Shown here piece by piece: positions 34,550-47,506 of a DNA stretch of 64,000 nucleotides. Location of the stretch: contig NC_092352.1 of assembly GCF_963676685.1 (NCBI RefSeq), forward strand, positions 25,253,117-25,317,116. Direction: 5' to 3'. Numbering within the stretch: the stretch's first letter is position 1; each line of letters begins with the position of its first letter. The notes beneath the pieces are model-generated. The model was not told where the DNA came from. It worked only from the letters and a program-made list of their open reading frames with translations, and ran no database searches. Source of the stretch: Mytilus edulis (Eukaryota; Mollusca; Bivalvia; Mytilida; Mytilidae). Made by a program: the position numbers and the translations under genes.

Positions 34550-36630
34550 ATAATATATAATGATAACATTGTTTCTTGTGAAATGTTTCTCCCCTACTCT
34601 TGAACTTGAATGTCGTATAGATAGAACTGAAATATTAACAAACATAAACATTTTTAAACCATGAAGAGTTTCTTATATCTTTTAACAACAAGGTCTTAAT
34701 GCGTGATTTCCTATTGATTTCCTAACTGGTTCGTTCTTCCGATGGCCTGACAATTTTGAATACTTATTACGTACCTTTTCCAAAAATGCCAACAGAAACT
34801 AAACATTATGAGAGGACATTAAATCCTGTAAGTAGTATTGTTTTTTGAGAATTGTTTTCTTGATCGGCACTATTTAACAAACAGATATGGCTAACTTATC
34901 ATTTTGCTGTAATAGCAATATATCACTGTGGTCGTGACTTTTGAATGCATCGTCTTCTTTCAGCTTAGTTATGAACGTTCGTTTTTTTATTGCATTTAAG
35001 ACCTTTAAGAAATATGTTCTAAATAGGCAACGGCGGAGGTTTGTGCTTACTTAAAACAAGTTTAACCTCACAGTATTTGACTGTTGTTTTTAAATCTATA
35101 AATAGAAGCTAGATTAAAAGTATAACTCGACTAAAATTGCAACATGACAAGATGTAGATCTATTCTAAAAATTGGGGGGAAAATCGAACTGGTGGTATTG
35201 GAGTTATTGCTTTGGAACTGTCTGGGTTTTCCCCTCCATTTTTTTCTAAAATTTTGTTTTGAGTTGTTTCATCTGAAATGTTAACTATACTCATTTCAAT
35301 ACTTTCTTTTCTCTCTTTAAACCGGTCATATGAGCCAGTGTAACTATTTATAAAATCTTCTTTTATTTAGTTCTGTACGAAACTAAAATAATACTCCATC
35401 CGATTGAAAATAAAAGGTTTTTATATGAAATATTCTATACATGATGTATAAAGTGATAATCTATAACGCGTGTTTTTTTTTTTATTAGTTGGGCATTGAA
35501 AAAGTCAAAAATACATACGTCAAAATCACGTTAGGTTTTGTATACTGATGTTAGTCTTTTTGGTAGTTTTTCTTTTTTTCATCACTTCACTGTCAATTTG
35601 TGTTCGATTTAAGAGTTTGAATATTTCTTTGTTATCTTTCTTCTCTCTTTTGAAGCGTGAGATAAAAAGTCGAAGAAAACATCTCCAAAACACAGATCCA
35701 TGCTCTGACTCAGAATGGGTTATCTTTGTGCGCTGGCAAAATTTATCGCTCAAGTTTTTCAAAACTGTCCATTGAATACTTTATCCGCGTCCCTATAAAC
35801 TGTAAGAGCACTCACCGAAAAGTGCACCTAAAAAAACCAAACATGCATCAAATGGTAGCGGTGTGATGATACAAGTTCCAAACAGCAAAATTAAAACCTT
35901 ATATTTATATGTCAAGTCATACTAAACGATCATCCGATCGAATGCAGCATCTATAAAACTAACCTGTAGTTATTTCGCACAGAAAAGTATTGAGACACGA
36001 TAAAAAAGCAAACTGCTATTTGTCAAAAGAGTGATATTACTTTTTTTTTTACCGAAATCCCAGTAGAACCCAATAAAGCATCAACACGAAACACCCATCA
36101 ATCTAGGAGACACCGACAGAAGCAAACAAACCATTCTACGAAAAATGGTAAATCAAAACTCGACTTGAATAGTAAATAGAACTCCACAACAGGATTATAA
36201 AAACATTCATATACAAATTAAATGTGGAATGAATACCAATATTAAGACGACTATCTTCCAGAGACCATATAAGAAGTTGATGTAAGCAACTGTATGTTAC
36301 CGTGTGGCATTCATTCAAGCTAAACTCATACCGCATAGTACATGTAGGCTTTAAAATGTTCTGAACTGATCAATTGCATTTTTAACATTTGAAAAGAGAT
36401 GGAACACCATAGGCCTGAGTGGCAGCGACCATTAATACAATGACAACTTCTGAATTACAGGATCCTGACTTTGTCCACCTATATATTATGACGGTGGTTT
36501 AGACATGGAAAAATGGTATACCAGCACAACATAAGAAAACATAATAAGCAGTTAAAAAAAGGTTGACTCATCATATTTACACAAAGCACAAAAATAACTA
36601 ACCTTATATTCCAATAATTACATTAGATGT
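34550..36630. other. Non-coding stretch with old repeat fragments
   Basis: No exon recognised. A piece related to the relic-2 tail lies at about 35545-35650. A diverged copy of the 'GGTATGATTGCCAATG' repeat is seen at about 36270-36600, including TGAATTACAGGATCCTGACT and CAGCACAACATAAGAAAAC. The rest is AT-rich. Confidence 0.4.
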
Positions 36631-36639
36631 ATGTTTCAT

Positions 36640-36935
36640 TATAATATTTTATTCTGATTGGCTAACTGCACATCACGTGTTATTCCGTAAGCAGTTGCAT
36701 TGCTCAATACAACTTTTCATTCATGATAACACGTGCTCCAACAATAAAGTGCACAGGTGAATTAAATAATAAAATATATAAAATTCGTGTTTTCATGATC
36801 ATAGCTAAAAAATGTAATTATAAGTTGTAAAAGCGTTGACCGTGCGTACATTTTTAGAATGAAGCGTTTCCGCGCTTCATATACAAAATGTACTTCGGTC
36901 AACGCTTTCACGCCCCAATAAATTTACAAAAAGAA
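36640..36935. repeat. Repeat with two nested inverted repeats
   Basis: CACGTGTTAT at about 36675 is inverted at about 36727 (ATAACACGTG). Further on, GTAAAAGCGTTGACCG with a GTACATTTT core and GAAGCG forms a hairpin with CGCGCTTCATATACAAAATG and CGGTCAACGCTTTCAC (36827-36912). Non-coding, exact ends unknown. Confidence 0.55.
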
Positions 36936-37154
36936 GCATTCAATTCTTAAAATAATTCCACTAATATATATATTTATCAATTTACTATGTACCGGATCGT
37001 CTAAAATAGGCGATACTATGCAGATAAGGAAAATATTATATCAGTCTAAAGATTTGCACAACGGTACTGATATAAGATGTTACGAAAATGTTGTTATTAA
37101 ATCGTGTTGACAAATATTTCGGCTCAACAAATGGCCTTCTTCAAGTGTCACAAG

Positions 37155-37182
37155 TTTTAACTATATATATATATATATCATT
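37155..37182. repeat. (AT)n microsatellite at the end of an RT relic
   Basis: A short TA dinucleotide run lies directly at the truncated 3' side of the minus-strand retrotransposon fragment. It is followed toward 37060 by sequence containing GGCCTTCTTCAAGTGTCA, which looks like part of another retroelement end. Confidence 0.5.
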
Positions 37183-37184
37183 TT

Positions 37185-38487
37185 ATTAATTTTGAGCCTT
37201 TTGATATTGGTACAGATGATATGCTCCAATAGTTTACATGATATTGCAATAAGCGAGACAGGTCGATAATTTGATGCTTGGCTACGATCCCCTTTTTTAA
37301 ATATCGGTACTACATTTGCATTTTTCCAATCAGTTGGTAATGTGCCTTGGTCGACCGAGGCTTGAAAAAAGGTGGTAAGTATTGTTGATATTTCAGTAGC
37401 TATTGATTTTAATAATCTTGTAGAGATTTCATCTTGCCCTGATACTTTATGTTTGTTAAGATTTGACAATACTTTGCAAAATGTTGTGTATTCCGTTTCC
37501 CCCAATAGTGATGTTTTCCATGTGTGGGTACGGTTTCATTTTCATTTTCTTTATGGTATTCTTGTTCTCATTGCTGTTAAATACTCAAGAGAACTGATTG
37601 TTGAGTATATTTTCCTTCAATTTTGTTATCCAAGTATGTGAAGCCGTCTGTGTTTCTAAGTGGTGCCACTCCTCCATCTTCTCATCTTTTATTCTCTATG
37701 AAGCTCCAAAACTTCTTAGGATTGTATTTCTGTCCTGAGCTTGTGATGTCGTGGATGTATGTAGAATAAGCTTTCTTACATTCTTTTTGTGCGCTCTTTT
37801 TTGAACAGTTTTGTATCGTTTGAGCTTCAGTTTTAAAAGCTTTCATTTCCTTCGTATGATACGTTTTATTGTACCATTTATCCAAGGATGGTGGAATCTT
37901 GTTGATGACATTTTGGATGGTACGTTTTTATCCTGGATATTCTTGAGTCCTGATTTTATGAAGTCCCACTTCTCTGATATTAAACTCTGTGTGTTGTAAA
38001 AGCCATGGAATATTTTGGATAGTTAATGTGCTTCTGATTTTATCTTTTCTATATCTGCTCTCTTCCAGATGTAAATTATTCTTTGTGTTGGTTTGGGGTG
38101 CATTACTATGGCATTACTATCAATATAGACGATGTCATGGCCACCTATTCCAGGAATAGGCTCACATCTATTATATAAGGATGATCTGTTTGTGAGGAAA
38201 ATGTCGAGTGTTGCTGTTCCTCTTGTGGGGAATGTTACCACTTGATATAGGCTGCAGTTATTTACCATATCAACAAACCTATTATAGATTTTTGTGTAGA
38301 ATATTGGTTGCCACTTACTGGTGACGATTTGAATACTACACGAGAAGGCAAAATATATCTGGCGAGGGGACAATCTAAAACCATAAGCAGTCGAAGAAAA
38401 CAGATAATCATCGGCGTGGGGTAAATACGACCAAAACATTAACAAGTCTACAAAAACCTCAATTGAAAATGTAAGACTGAGCAACAC
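37185..38487 (-). pseudogene. Non-LTR retrotransposon fragment (endonuclease end to RT start)
   Basis: Read on the minus strand: an endonuclease C-terminal part (about 38380-38060) with NNCSLYQVVTFPTRGTATLD, FLTNRSSL and GIGGHDIVYID. A linker region follows with MDKWYNKTYHTKEMKAFKTE and KKFWSFIENKR (37885-37682), then an RT start with KHKVSGQDEISTRLLK, LPTDWKNANVVPIFKKGD and NYRPVSL (37505-37185). The frame shifts between blocks. The RT stops after its second motif, so no catalytic D-D box is present. The copy is truncated at both ends and dead. It lies just upstream of the plus-strand exon at 38864. Confidence 0.8.
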
Positions 38488-38863
38488 GAACCTTTATCTA
38501 TTCTGGGTGGCCAGAACCAGGTCACAACGGTTTTTGAAGTGTGGATATATCCCGCACCGTGACTAGTGGCACCCCGCGTCATGTTGGAGCAGTTGAAAGT
38601 GCATTTCAGTTGTGTTTCATATTTCCACTATCAAATTTTAAAAGATAAATCCCCATACTCAAGAATCAATATATATAAAATATATAGCTCTACCACATCA
38701 ATACGATGAAACAATGGTTGGTAAAAAGTACTTATGGTGGCTGTCCAAAAGGTAAACTTTTATTTCGGAAACTCATCTTTTCTCCGATTTTGTTCGCATT
38801 TTAAACGCGCCTTTTTTATTGATGTAAGCGGTCTCACAGCAGACGGCTCACTTCCGCATTTGA

Positions 38864-38922
38864 ATGGAGGCCACAAAAATATGGAAATCATTCATCGAAA
38901 TAAATTACAAGTCTTCAGTAAG
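38864..38922 (+). CDS. Type II membrane protein candidate, exon 1
   Basis: 19 codons plus two bases, with ATG at 38864 in favourable context (G at +4) and donor GTAAGC. The alternative frame through the same region starting at the ATG at 38734 is longer but has no splice-compatible continuation into exon 2 that reads as a membrane anchor. Confidence 0.45.
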
Positions 38923-41900
38923 GTAAGCCCAACCTAGGTCAAGCATAATAATCAGCTTTGGAGGATTCAAATAGATATTAAAAATATGTTTTAAGAAGAT
39001 AAGAAAGTCGACTATGATGTTGTTTTTAATGAGAAGACATAGACTTATTTTGCATCTTTAATTAGACAGAAAATTAGTTATTTGAAATGACTTTCAAGAA
39101 TATTCCTGGATTTAAAGGATATATTTTATCACCATAATATCTTTGAAGTTATTTTTTTTCACGTACATTGCATGACAATGTGGTTAAATTTCCGGCCGAA
39201 ATTTCCTTTCTATTGACAAGTTCAAGTTGCTGTTTCAATAAGACAATATTGTGTATCTTCATAACCTGTGGAAATATTTATCAAAACGCACAAAAATTTG
39301 GGCTAATAAGATAAGGCCCAGTTTCAACCACATGATTTAATCAACTTGGGGAGAACCTTATAAATGGGTGTTATGATCCCTGTTTATGGTTATAAGTGAT
39401 TACTGTCAAAGATAATGGCCTCCAAATACCCTACTTTCATTTTGACTTTTTGAAGGTTATACACCTGACACTGGCTATATTAAGTTCAAAAGGTTACAAT
39501 AAGAAACAGCTATTGTTTCTTCCAAGACTAATCTTGATAATTGCCAAAATGTATTTCCAGACAGGGACCCCCATACAGAAATTGCAAGTTACAAAAAAAA
39601 TATTTTTATCATGTTTATTTTTCAATTGTGCATTTACAAATGTACTTGCAAAATTTTACATTTGCAAATCGTGTCATTTGTGTGTGTGATATCAGGATAA
39701 TTTGTTCTGTCTATGTGCCATTGCTCCTTATACATTGTTTAACATATTTGAACATTGTTTTATTGAACATAGTTTTGACACTGTCACACATATCCAGAAA
39801 CCTTTTGTATTTATTTGGTGGCACTTCCTTAATATCCAGTATGTAGCCTTATGAAGTTATGTCTCATTTTAAGTTCAAAAGGACACCTGTCAAAAACTGT
39901 AAAGTCCTATATATATATATGCACATCTATACTGCACACAAGACTGCTATTCTGCTATATCCTTCTTCAGTAATACCTTGTTTTCTTTTTTTGAAACTGA
40001 AACAATGTATAATCATGTGAACTGTAAAGAAAATGCAAATATTGTCAAAAGACACAACACTCTTAATAATGCCAATAATCAGATTTCAATCACAGAGAAT
40101 TTAAAAGAGCATATATGTACAGTCTGAATCTTTTTTCTCCTACATTCAGTGATGTACAGTTTGTACTGCATTTGTATATAAGTGTAAAAGAAGCATTTAA
40201 GAGAGTATAACAGCTTCACAACAAAAGTGGATTACTCCCATACTCTACAGACTAAGTTAGGGTTATAGTTCAACTTCATCATTGATACCAAATACATAAT
40301 TCATTAAAGAAGTTTGAATTATAATATTATAAAAGGTTCAGGTGACAATGTTTGATGATTTTGGTACCTTTGAACAAGTCTTGCATATATATATATACAT
40401 ATATACATATATTTATTTTATACTTTTACATGTGTATTGTTGTCCCAGCTTTAATAAAAGAAAAAAATGCTGAAAATCATGATTGCTTGGTACATTATAC
40501 ATATATAAAGATCTATTATCTATACATGCTATACATAATACATGCTCAAAAGTGTGTTTAGATAATGAACAGAGTACTGCTTTCAGCATGAACTATTCAT
40601 GACTATTCTTTACTTAAGCCTACATTTATATATCTCCTTTATGAAAGACATCTGTCTGGATGAATCTGCAAACTTAAGAGCACAACCCTTCCCCTCAACC
40701 CATGCGTGGCAGCAAGTATATTACACATGTTAAAGGTCAATTCTGAATGTGTGTCTACATTTTATTTTTTTCCTTGTTTTTTATTGGCAAATGCAATGGT
40801 CATGTTGCGATATCACAACATGTTTTATTGTATAAAAATTGATGAAAGCTTTGTACCACATGCCACAATCAATACATAAATGATAAGTACAATATATCTA
40901 CATGATCTATTCAAATTAAATAAATGATATTGATTATTTAAATGATTATTCTATTTAGATACAAATAATTTTTATATACAAATATAAGAATTGAATGCTT
41001 TTAAGCAATAAGTAAATTGATGTAGGGCATTTTTAAGCAAGAAGCAGGGTACTTTGAGGTGAAGTGTGCGGTGAGTGAGAGTGAGGGGGACATCATACTG
41101 CTCCAGGTTTACAGCATAAATACAATGATGATACCTTGAAGCTCAAATTTATATTTTGTTGCTGAGTAAATTTATTGACTTGACAGGGGTGGGTTGATTA
41201 TACTTTGAAGTGAGTACTCCATTCCAAAAAAGTTGTGAGCAGAATATATAAGTAGCTTAATAACATGACTAACATTGAAAAGAAAAAACACAACATGGCT
41301 ATGATATCACCTGGGTAACTGTTTGTAAGGAAAAGACTTGATATGTTACCTGATACAAGTGTTTACATGGTTTGAAATTTAAATGATTTTAAATGTGTGA
41401 ACTGAAAATATCATATTTAAATCATTATTCATATTGATAGAATATGTTTAATTGTAAATTGCCCATATATATGATGTCACATTTTATTGGTTCTAGAATT
41501 TCCTTTGCAACTTTTGAACATGTATGACTTTTAGCTTTCCATATCATCTTATATTTACAATTATATGCTGGTTCTATGGCAGATTTAGAATTTAAGATGT
41601 CTTTGTCTATTTTTATGCTTACATGTTACAATATGTGTATAAATTGCCCTTTAGAGGGTTATTATCAAATTAATGCTACCAATAAAGATATAATGATCAT
41701 TAATAATCACATGTTTACATGAGAGTATTTTGGCTGGACCTTTATTGTTTTTATAGAATTATTTTATTGTCAAGTTATAGCACTATATGGGGTTTTCATT
41801 AACGAGCCAAGGACCTCCACACCTGTTCAGTTTTACCTGATATGATTAATGATCATTGTTTTGATATTTATTACAGAAGTATAAGACCATTGCAAGTGTA

Positions 41901-44900
41901 ATTAATGCTAGAATAAATTGATCTTTTCTGATTATTTATTTGTTTTATAACATAGTATGTTAAAGGATCATTATGATATTAAGTGCTTTTCAAATATAAA
42001 ATATCGGCCAATTTATCATTAATGAGTGGATTAAGTATTAAAATATATATCTGAGTGAAAATTTAATAAGTGTATTTCAAAATGTTTAGGTTGAACAATC
42101 TAAAGTATTTTTTTTATATTTCAAGATATTTGACCTTTTATCATGTTTATTGATTCGAGAATGTCAATATAAAATAATAGTTATTTTGAAGTAGACTTTC
42201 TGTATACCTTAAGCAAATGCTGAGTCTGAGATCATTTGATAGTGTTATTTCACAACTGAGAAAACAGAACTGTCAGGGTGCAACCCCTCTTTAGCTTCTG
42301 TATTTAGGAATAATTTGATATTTAGCTGGAACCTTATGATGTTCAGTTGCAACTTGTACCTTATGTTAGTTATTTTCATATCTGCTAGGCAATTGCTTCC
42401 TCTTTAACAGCACTTTAACATCTAATGACGACTTGGGGGTATACTTAGATAGGTTGTACTACACTGCATCTTCTTTTCCTGCTAGATAAACCTATTTGAC
42501 TGGTATGTAATCTTGCTAGACAAACCTCCTATTTGACTGGTATGTAATCTTGCTAGATAAACCTCCTATTTGACTGGTATGTAATCTTGCTAGATAAACC
42601 TCTTATTTGACTGGTATGTAATCTTGCTAGACAAACCTCCTATTTGACTGGTATGTAATCTTGCTAGATAAACCTCCTATTTGACTGGTATGTAATCTTG
42701 CTAGATAAACCTCCTATTTGACTGGTATGTAATCTTGCTAGATAAACCTCCTATTTGACTGGTATGTAATCTTGCTAGATAAACCTCTTATTTGACTGGT
42801 ATGTAATCTTGCTAGATAAACCTCCTATTTGACTGGTATGTAATCTTGCTAGATAAACCTCCTATTTGACTGGTATGTAATCTTGCTAGATAAACCTCCT
42901 ATTTGACTGGTATGTAATCTTGCTAGATAAACCTCCTATTTGACTGGTATGTAATCTTGCTAGATAAACCTCCTATTTGACTGGTATGTAATCTTGCTAG
43001 ATAAACCTCCTATTTGACTGGTATGTAATCTTGCTAGATAAACCTCCTATTTGACTGGTATGTAATCTTGCTAGATAAACCTCCTATTTGACTGGTATGT
43101 AATCTTGCTAGATAAACCTCCTATTTGACTGGTATGTAATCTTGCTAGATAAACCTCCTATTTGACTGGTATGTAATCTTGCTAGATAAACCTATTTGAC
43201 TGGTATGTAATCTTGCTAGATAAACCTCTTATTTGACTGGTATGTAATCTTGCCAGATAAACCTCTTATTTGACTGGTATGTAATCTTGCCAGATAAACC
43301 TCCTATTTGACTGGTATGTAATCTTGCTAGATAAAACCTCCTATTTGACTGGTATGTAATCTTGCTAGATAAACCTCTTATTTGACTGGTATGTAATCTT
43401 GCTAGATAAACCTCCTATTTGACTGGTATGTAATCTTGCTAGATAAACCTATTTGACTGGTATGTAATCTTGCTAGATAAACCTCCTATTTGACTGGTAT
43501 GTAATCTTGCTAGATAAACCTCCTATTTGACTGGTATGTAATCTGGTATGTAATCTTGCTAGATAAACCTCCTATTTGACTGGTATGTAATCTTGCTAGA
43601 TAAACTTCCTATTTGACTGGTATGTAATCTTGCTAGATAAACCTCTTATTTGACTGGTATGTAATCTTGCTAGATAAACCTCTTATTTGACTGGTATGTA
43701 ATCTTGCTAGATAAACCTCTTATTTGACTGGTATGTAATCTTGCTAGATAAACCTCTTATTTGACTGGTATGTAATCTTGCTAGATAAACCTCTTATTTG
43801 ACTGGTATGTAATCTTGCTAGATAAACCTCCTATTTGACTGGTATGTAATCTTGCTAGATAAACCTCCTATTTGACTGGTATGTAATCTTGCTAGATAAA
43901 CCTCTTATTTGACTGGTATGTAATCTTGCTAGATAAACCTCTTATTTGACTGGTATGTAATCTTGCTAGATAAACCTCCTATTTGACTGGTATGTAATCT
44001 TGCTAGATAAACCTCTTATTTGACTGGTATGTAATCTTGCTAGATAAACCTCTTATTTGACTGGTATGTAATCTTGCTAGATAAACCTCCTATTTGACTG
44101 GTATGTAATCTTGCTAGATAAACCTCCTATTTGACTGGTATGTAATCTTGCTAGATAAACCTCCTATTTGACTGGTATGTAATCTTGCTAGATAAACCTC
44201 CTATTTGACTGGTATGTAATCTTGCTAGAAAAATCTCCTATTTGACTGGTATGTAATCTTGCTAGATATATTCCAATCATGCATGACAATAATTAATACA
44301 GAAAGAAATCAGAAGAAAATTTCTTTCAGGTAGATTTCAATCTTATTTGAAGTATCTGATAATTAATGATTATTCTTCATGCACACAGACTATAAATCTT
44401 ATGGTCATCTCTCTGGCTAGTGTAAAAGAGAAGAACAGACGGATGATCTCCTACATAAATGTATATGTCAAAAATGAGATTTTCTCGTTTAGCTTCTTTT
44501 GAAAATTTGTAATAAAAAAAAGTAAATTTATAAAATTTCATATGTTGAAACAGCAAAAGTTTTTGTCAGATTATTTGATTGGAAATAAATTCTTAAACAA
44601 AAATTAGATGAACATACATCTCTTAAATGTTTCACAAAGGTGCTGTGTGGTTAATATAGATATATATATTTCTCTAATTCTTCGTCAATTTATCCCTTTC
44701 TGCACCCGTTGTATAAAAAAATTTAATCAACGTATGGTTCGTTTGATCTCAGTTCTTCATTGGTTAAAATCCAATTATGACGTTGAATTTTCTTGTTTTC
44801 CTCTGAATTTTCTATTGTGACGGCATGAAAAAAGGCAACCATGCCTGATGACGTCACATAGAAAGAGCACATCTTTTTGCAGATCAGTCGCAAAGAAGGA

Positions 44901-47211
44901 ATAAGTTTGCCTACGTATTGTTTGAAAATCATTAGAGAAACAGATTCTACCACTAAATCTCGTGTAATACGATATTTATCCACTCTCGACAGTTAAATTT
45001 TAAATATTTAAAACGCTCGGCGAGTCTCGCGTTTTAAATTTGAAAATTTAACTGTCGAGAGTGGATAAATATCGTATCACACTTGATTTAGTGGTAGAAT
45101 CTAAATATATATAATTATCTCATCATGATAACAGTTTTCACAAGTAATGGTATTACATTATATGATTGTCTCACCTTCATAAAGTTGCAAATCCAAGTTG
45201 TGCTCACTGCTGGTTCTTGACGGGACAGCATCAACATTTATTAAAATTTGTCAATTTAAATGGGATCCGCTAATTGGAAGTAATGGGAAGTAAAGGATAT
45301 TTGGTTGGCAGTTGATGTACAAAATGTAGCATTGGTAGTGATTGAAACTACCCCTCAGTCTGGGTTTATTTCTTAGTTTTATTGTTAAAGTTGGTTAGGT
45401 TAGTTTGAGGGGAACCATTAATAACAAGTCAATGATAAAAGGTGTGTAGCTACATAGTAATTTAGCAGCATTGTCACATGTCCAAGGAGATAATTTGGCA
45501 CCACCCTCTGCAGTCATGGTCTTTTGACTTTGAAACTTTTGCAGTTTACACGTTAAAGTTGGTGATGAGATTAGTTAGAGGGCATCAGCATTTCTTATAT
45601 CTAATATATGGAAATAATTTGCAGTCATGGTCTATTGGCTTTGAAACTCTTGCATAGTTTACTTTTATACATGTTGAAGCTTGTGATGAGATCAGTTTGG
45701 GGGTATCCAATAAAGATAAGTCATTGATATTTGGATAGTAGTTTTATAAGTATTAGTACAATACTACATCCCTTTTCTATGGTGATATATGGCCACCCCC
45801 TATTCATGGTTTAATATTGACCTTAGAAGTTTAATATAGTTTGAAGATTAGGTCAGTTTAAGCGGGGTCCACTTATGAGAAATCAATGATGTTTGGTATG
45901 CAGTTGTAAGATAATTTGAATATATCTCATTTCCATCATGTACATGGCCTTGAACATTCAGTCATGGTTCATTGATGTTGGATCTTGCACAGTTTACATG
46001 TTAATGTTTGTGATTAGTTCAGTTTAAGGGAAACCACTTATCAAGAGTTAATGATGTTTGGTAAGCTGTGTAAGCATTGCAAAAATTGGCATATATCTCA
46101 AAATTTCTTTGAGATTATTTCTACCTGATCCTTCAGATATATATATTGTTCTTTTTCTTTTAATGCTTTACATATAGTTTACATGTTAAACTATTAATTT
46201 CCATTTTAATATCAACATTTGCATTTTACAATAAAAATTACATACAGGCTAGACATATCAATATGTCAACAGTTTATTAATTAATAGTTATTACTGGTTT
46301 CAGCAAAATTTCTCTGGATAATTAGTAAATGTTAAATATTTGATATTTATACTTTCTTTATTTACAGATCTAGATAATTTATTTTAGTCAACATAAATGT
46401 ACTTTGTAAGAAGACTGCAAATGCCAATTACTTGTTTTTGAAATTTTCTTTGTTTTGTCTCATAATACAAGACTATATGTCTTGACAACTGCAGATAGGA
46501 ATCCTTGCTGAATTTAAGTTGGAATCAATTGGTCAAATATAAAATATTAAAGGAGTGAATTTCAACAATTGTTTGAATGATGTCGTGAGATATAGATAAT
46601 TGAGTTGTCAATTTTTTTTAATTTTGGTTGGATATTTGAGAATTTAGTGTTGTTTATTTACATGAACTATGATCATTTGAATCAACTTTGTCTTGTATGT
46701 CAACAAAAGTAAAATTTGTAGTCCAGAAGTCACTAACTTAAGCCACCTTGATTATAAACGTATTACATGCTAATTCACTGTGCCACTTGAGTATATATTT
46801 GTTTTATTATCACAGATAGAAATATTTATTCTGTGAGTCACTTTGCCACCTAAATTTTAGTCAAAACTTCACCACATAATTGTTTCTGTCACTTAATGTG
46901 CCTCCAAGATTCATTCAGCACCTCTTTTAGTTTATTGTGCAATTTTTTTCAATGTATCATAACGTGAGGAAATCTGTACTGTGAATCATGTGTTAGACTA
47001 CTTGTGGTTGTATGTAATGAGTAGTTTCCGGATTTACTTGTCTTCCGTTGAAAGCTTTTGTTATACTGATCTCCATTAAAGAATGTTCATTTATACAGTA
47101 TGAATTAAGTATATCTATTTTGATACAGGAAGAAAAAAGATATTAAAAACAGAATATTGAAATATTTTATTTTAAGCATTGCTGTAATATTCGCCTTTGT
47201 CACTGCAAATG
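38864..47211 (+). CDS. Predicted type II membrane protein, first two exons
   Basis: Exon 1, 38864-38922, starts ATGGAGG and ends at the perfect donor AG|GTAAGC. Exon 2, 47129-47211, has acceptor TTGATACAG and donor ATG|GTGAGT. Joined in phase 2 they read MEATKIWKSFIEINY, KSSVRKKKDIKNRI, then a hydrophobic run LKYFILSIAVIFAFVTANG. That is a 20-30 residue basic cytoplasmic tail followed by one membrane segment (about residues 32-46), the layout of a type II or Golgi enzyme anchor. The third exon, which would show the enzyme, was not found; it must start with a two-base remainder. No family assigned. The intron of 8.2 kb contains the minisatellite. Confidence 0.5.
38940..42470. other. Intron sequence before the minisatellite
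   Basis: AT-rich, no exon recognised. TA-rich microsatellite runs occur at about 39910-39922 and 40386-40412. No repeat with clear ends seen. Confidence 0.45.
42481..44268 (+). repeat. Minisatellite, 37-bp unit, about 48 copies
   Basis: The unit reads CCTCCTATTTGACTGG then TATGTAATCTTGCTAGATAAA. Copies are almost identical. Variants: CCTCTTA for CCTCCTA in clusters; three 34-bp units missing three bases (AAACCTATTTG); a one-base insertion near 43330 (GATAAAACC); and a 14-bp partial duplication at about 43534-43556. Period 37 is not a multiple of 3, so it is not coding. It lies inside the proposed intron of the 38864 gene. Being so homogeneous, it is probably young or kept uniform by unequal exchange. 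Confidence 0.95.
44942..45102. mobile_element. Fold-back element, family F, copy 1 (nearly perfect)
   Basis: AGATTCTACCACTAAATC at the left and GATTTAGTGGTAGAATCT at the right. The arms continue through TATTTATCCACTCTCGACAG to a short CTCGGCGAG centre. The element is 161 bp and non-coding. A decayed copy of the same length is at 56830-56991. Confidence 0.8.
45290..46190 (+). repeat. Degenerate tandem repeat, unit about 190 bp
   Basis: Recurring order of GCAGTCATGGTCT, GACTTTGAAACTTTTGCA, AGTTTACACGTTAAAGTTGG, 'GGTCAGTTTAAGGGGAACC'-like and ATGATGTTTGGTA blocks, seen about four to five times with strong divergence. Non-coding, in the candidate intron before the 47129 exon. Confidence 0.6.
47129..47211 (+). 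CDS. Type II membrane protein candidate, exon 2 (membrane anchor)
   Basis: 83 nt, phase 2 in, phase 1 out. It encodes KKKDIKNRILKYFIL followed by SIAVIFAFVTAN, a basic patch then a hydrophobic helix. The other two frames contain stops. Strong splice sites on both sides. Confidence 0.5.
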
Positions 47212-47506
47212 GTGAGTTTACTTTTATTAGGATTCTGTTGTTAATTTGTTTTGCACTTTCACATGAGTTAAGAAACTTTCCCCTCTTATCAGCAGTTGTA
47301 TAATTTCCTTATGTGTAAAGAAACTTTCAAGATTATGCATTAAACAAAGCCTAGGGTTGTACAGATTGTTATCTGGTATTGGGCTACATGCATGTAGTTT
47401 GACTAATTTGTTAATAAATCCAAACTTTATGTGTTTAGAATGAATGCATGTATATAAATGCATTGATTCTCTGACACACTTAACATCAGTGATCTGAAAT
47501 GATTAT

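Noticed and set aside
37372..37641. 89-aa plus-strand frame
   Set aside because: Antisense to the RT fragment on the minus strand.
42481..44268. CRISPR array
   Set aside because: The 37-bp repeats are head to tail with no unique spacers, and the context is a eukaryotic intron. It is a minisatellite.
44723..44983. 86-aa minus-strand frame
   Set aside because: Runs into the palindrome at 44942 and has no splice or family support.
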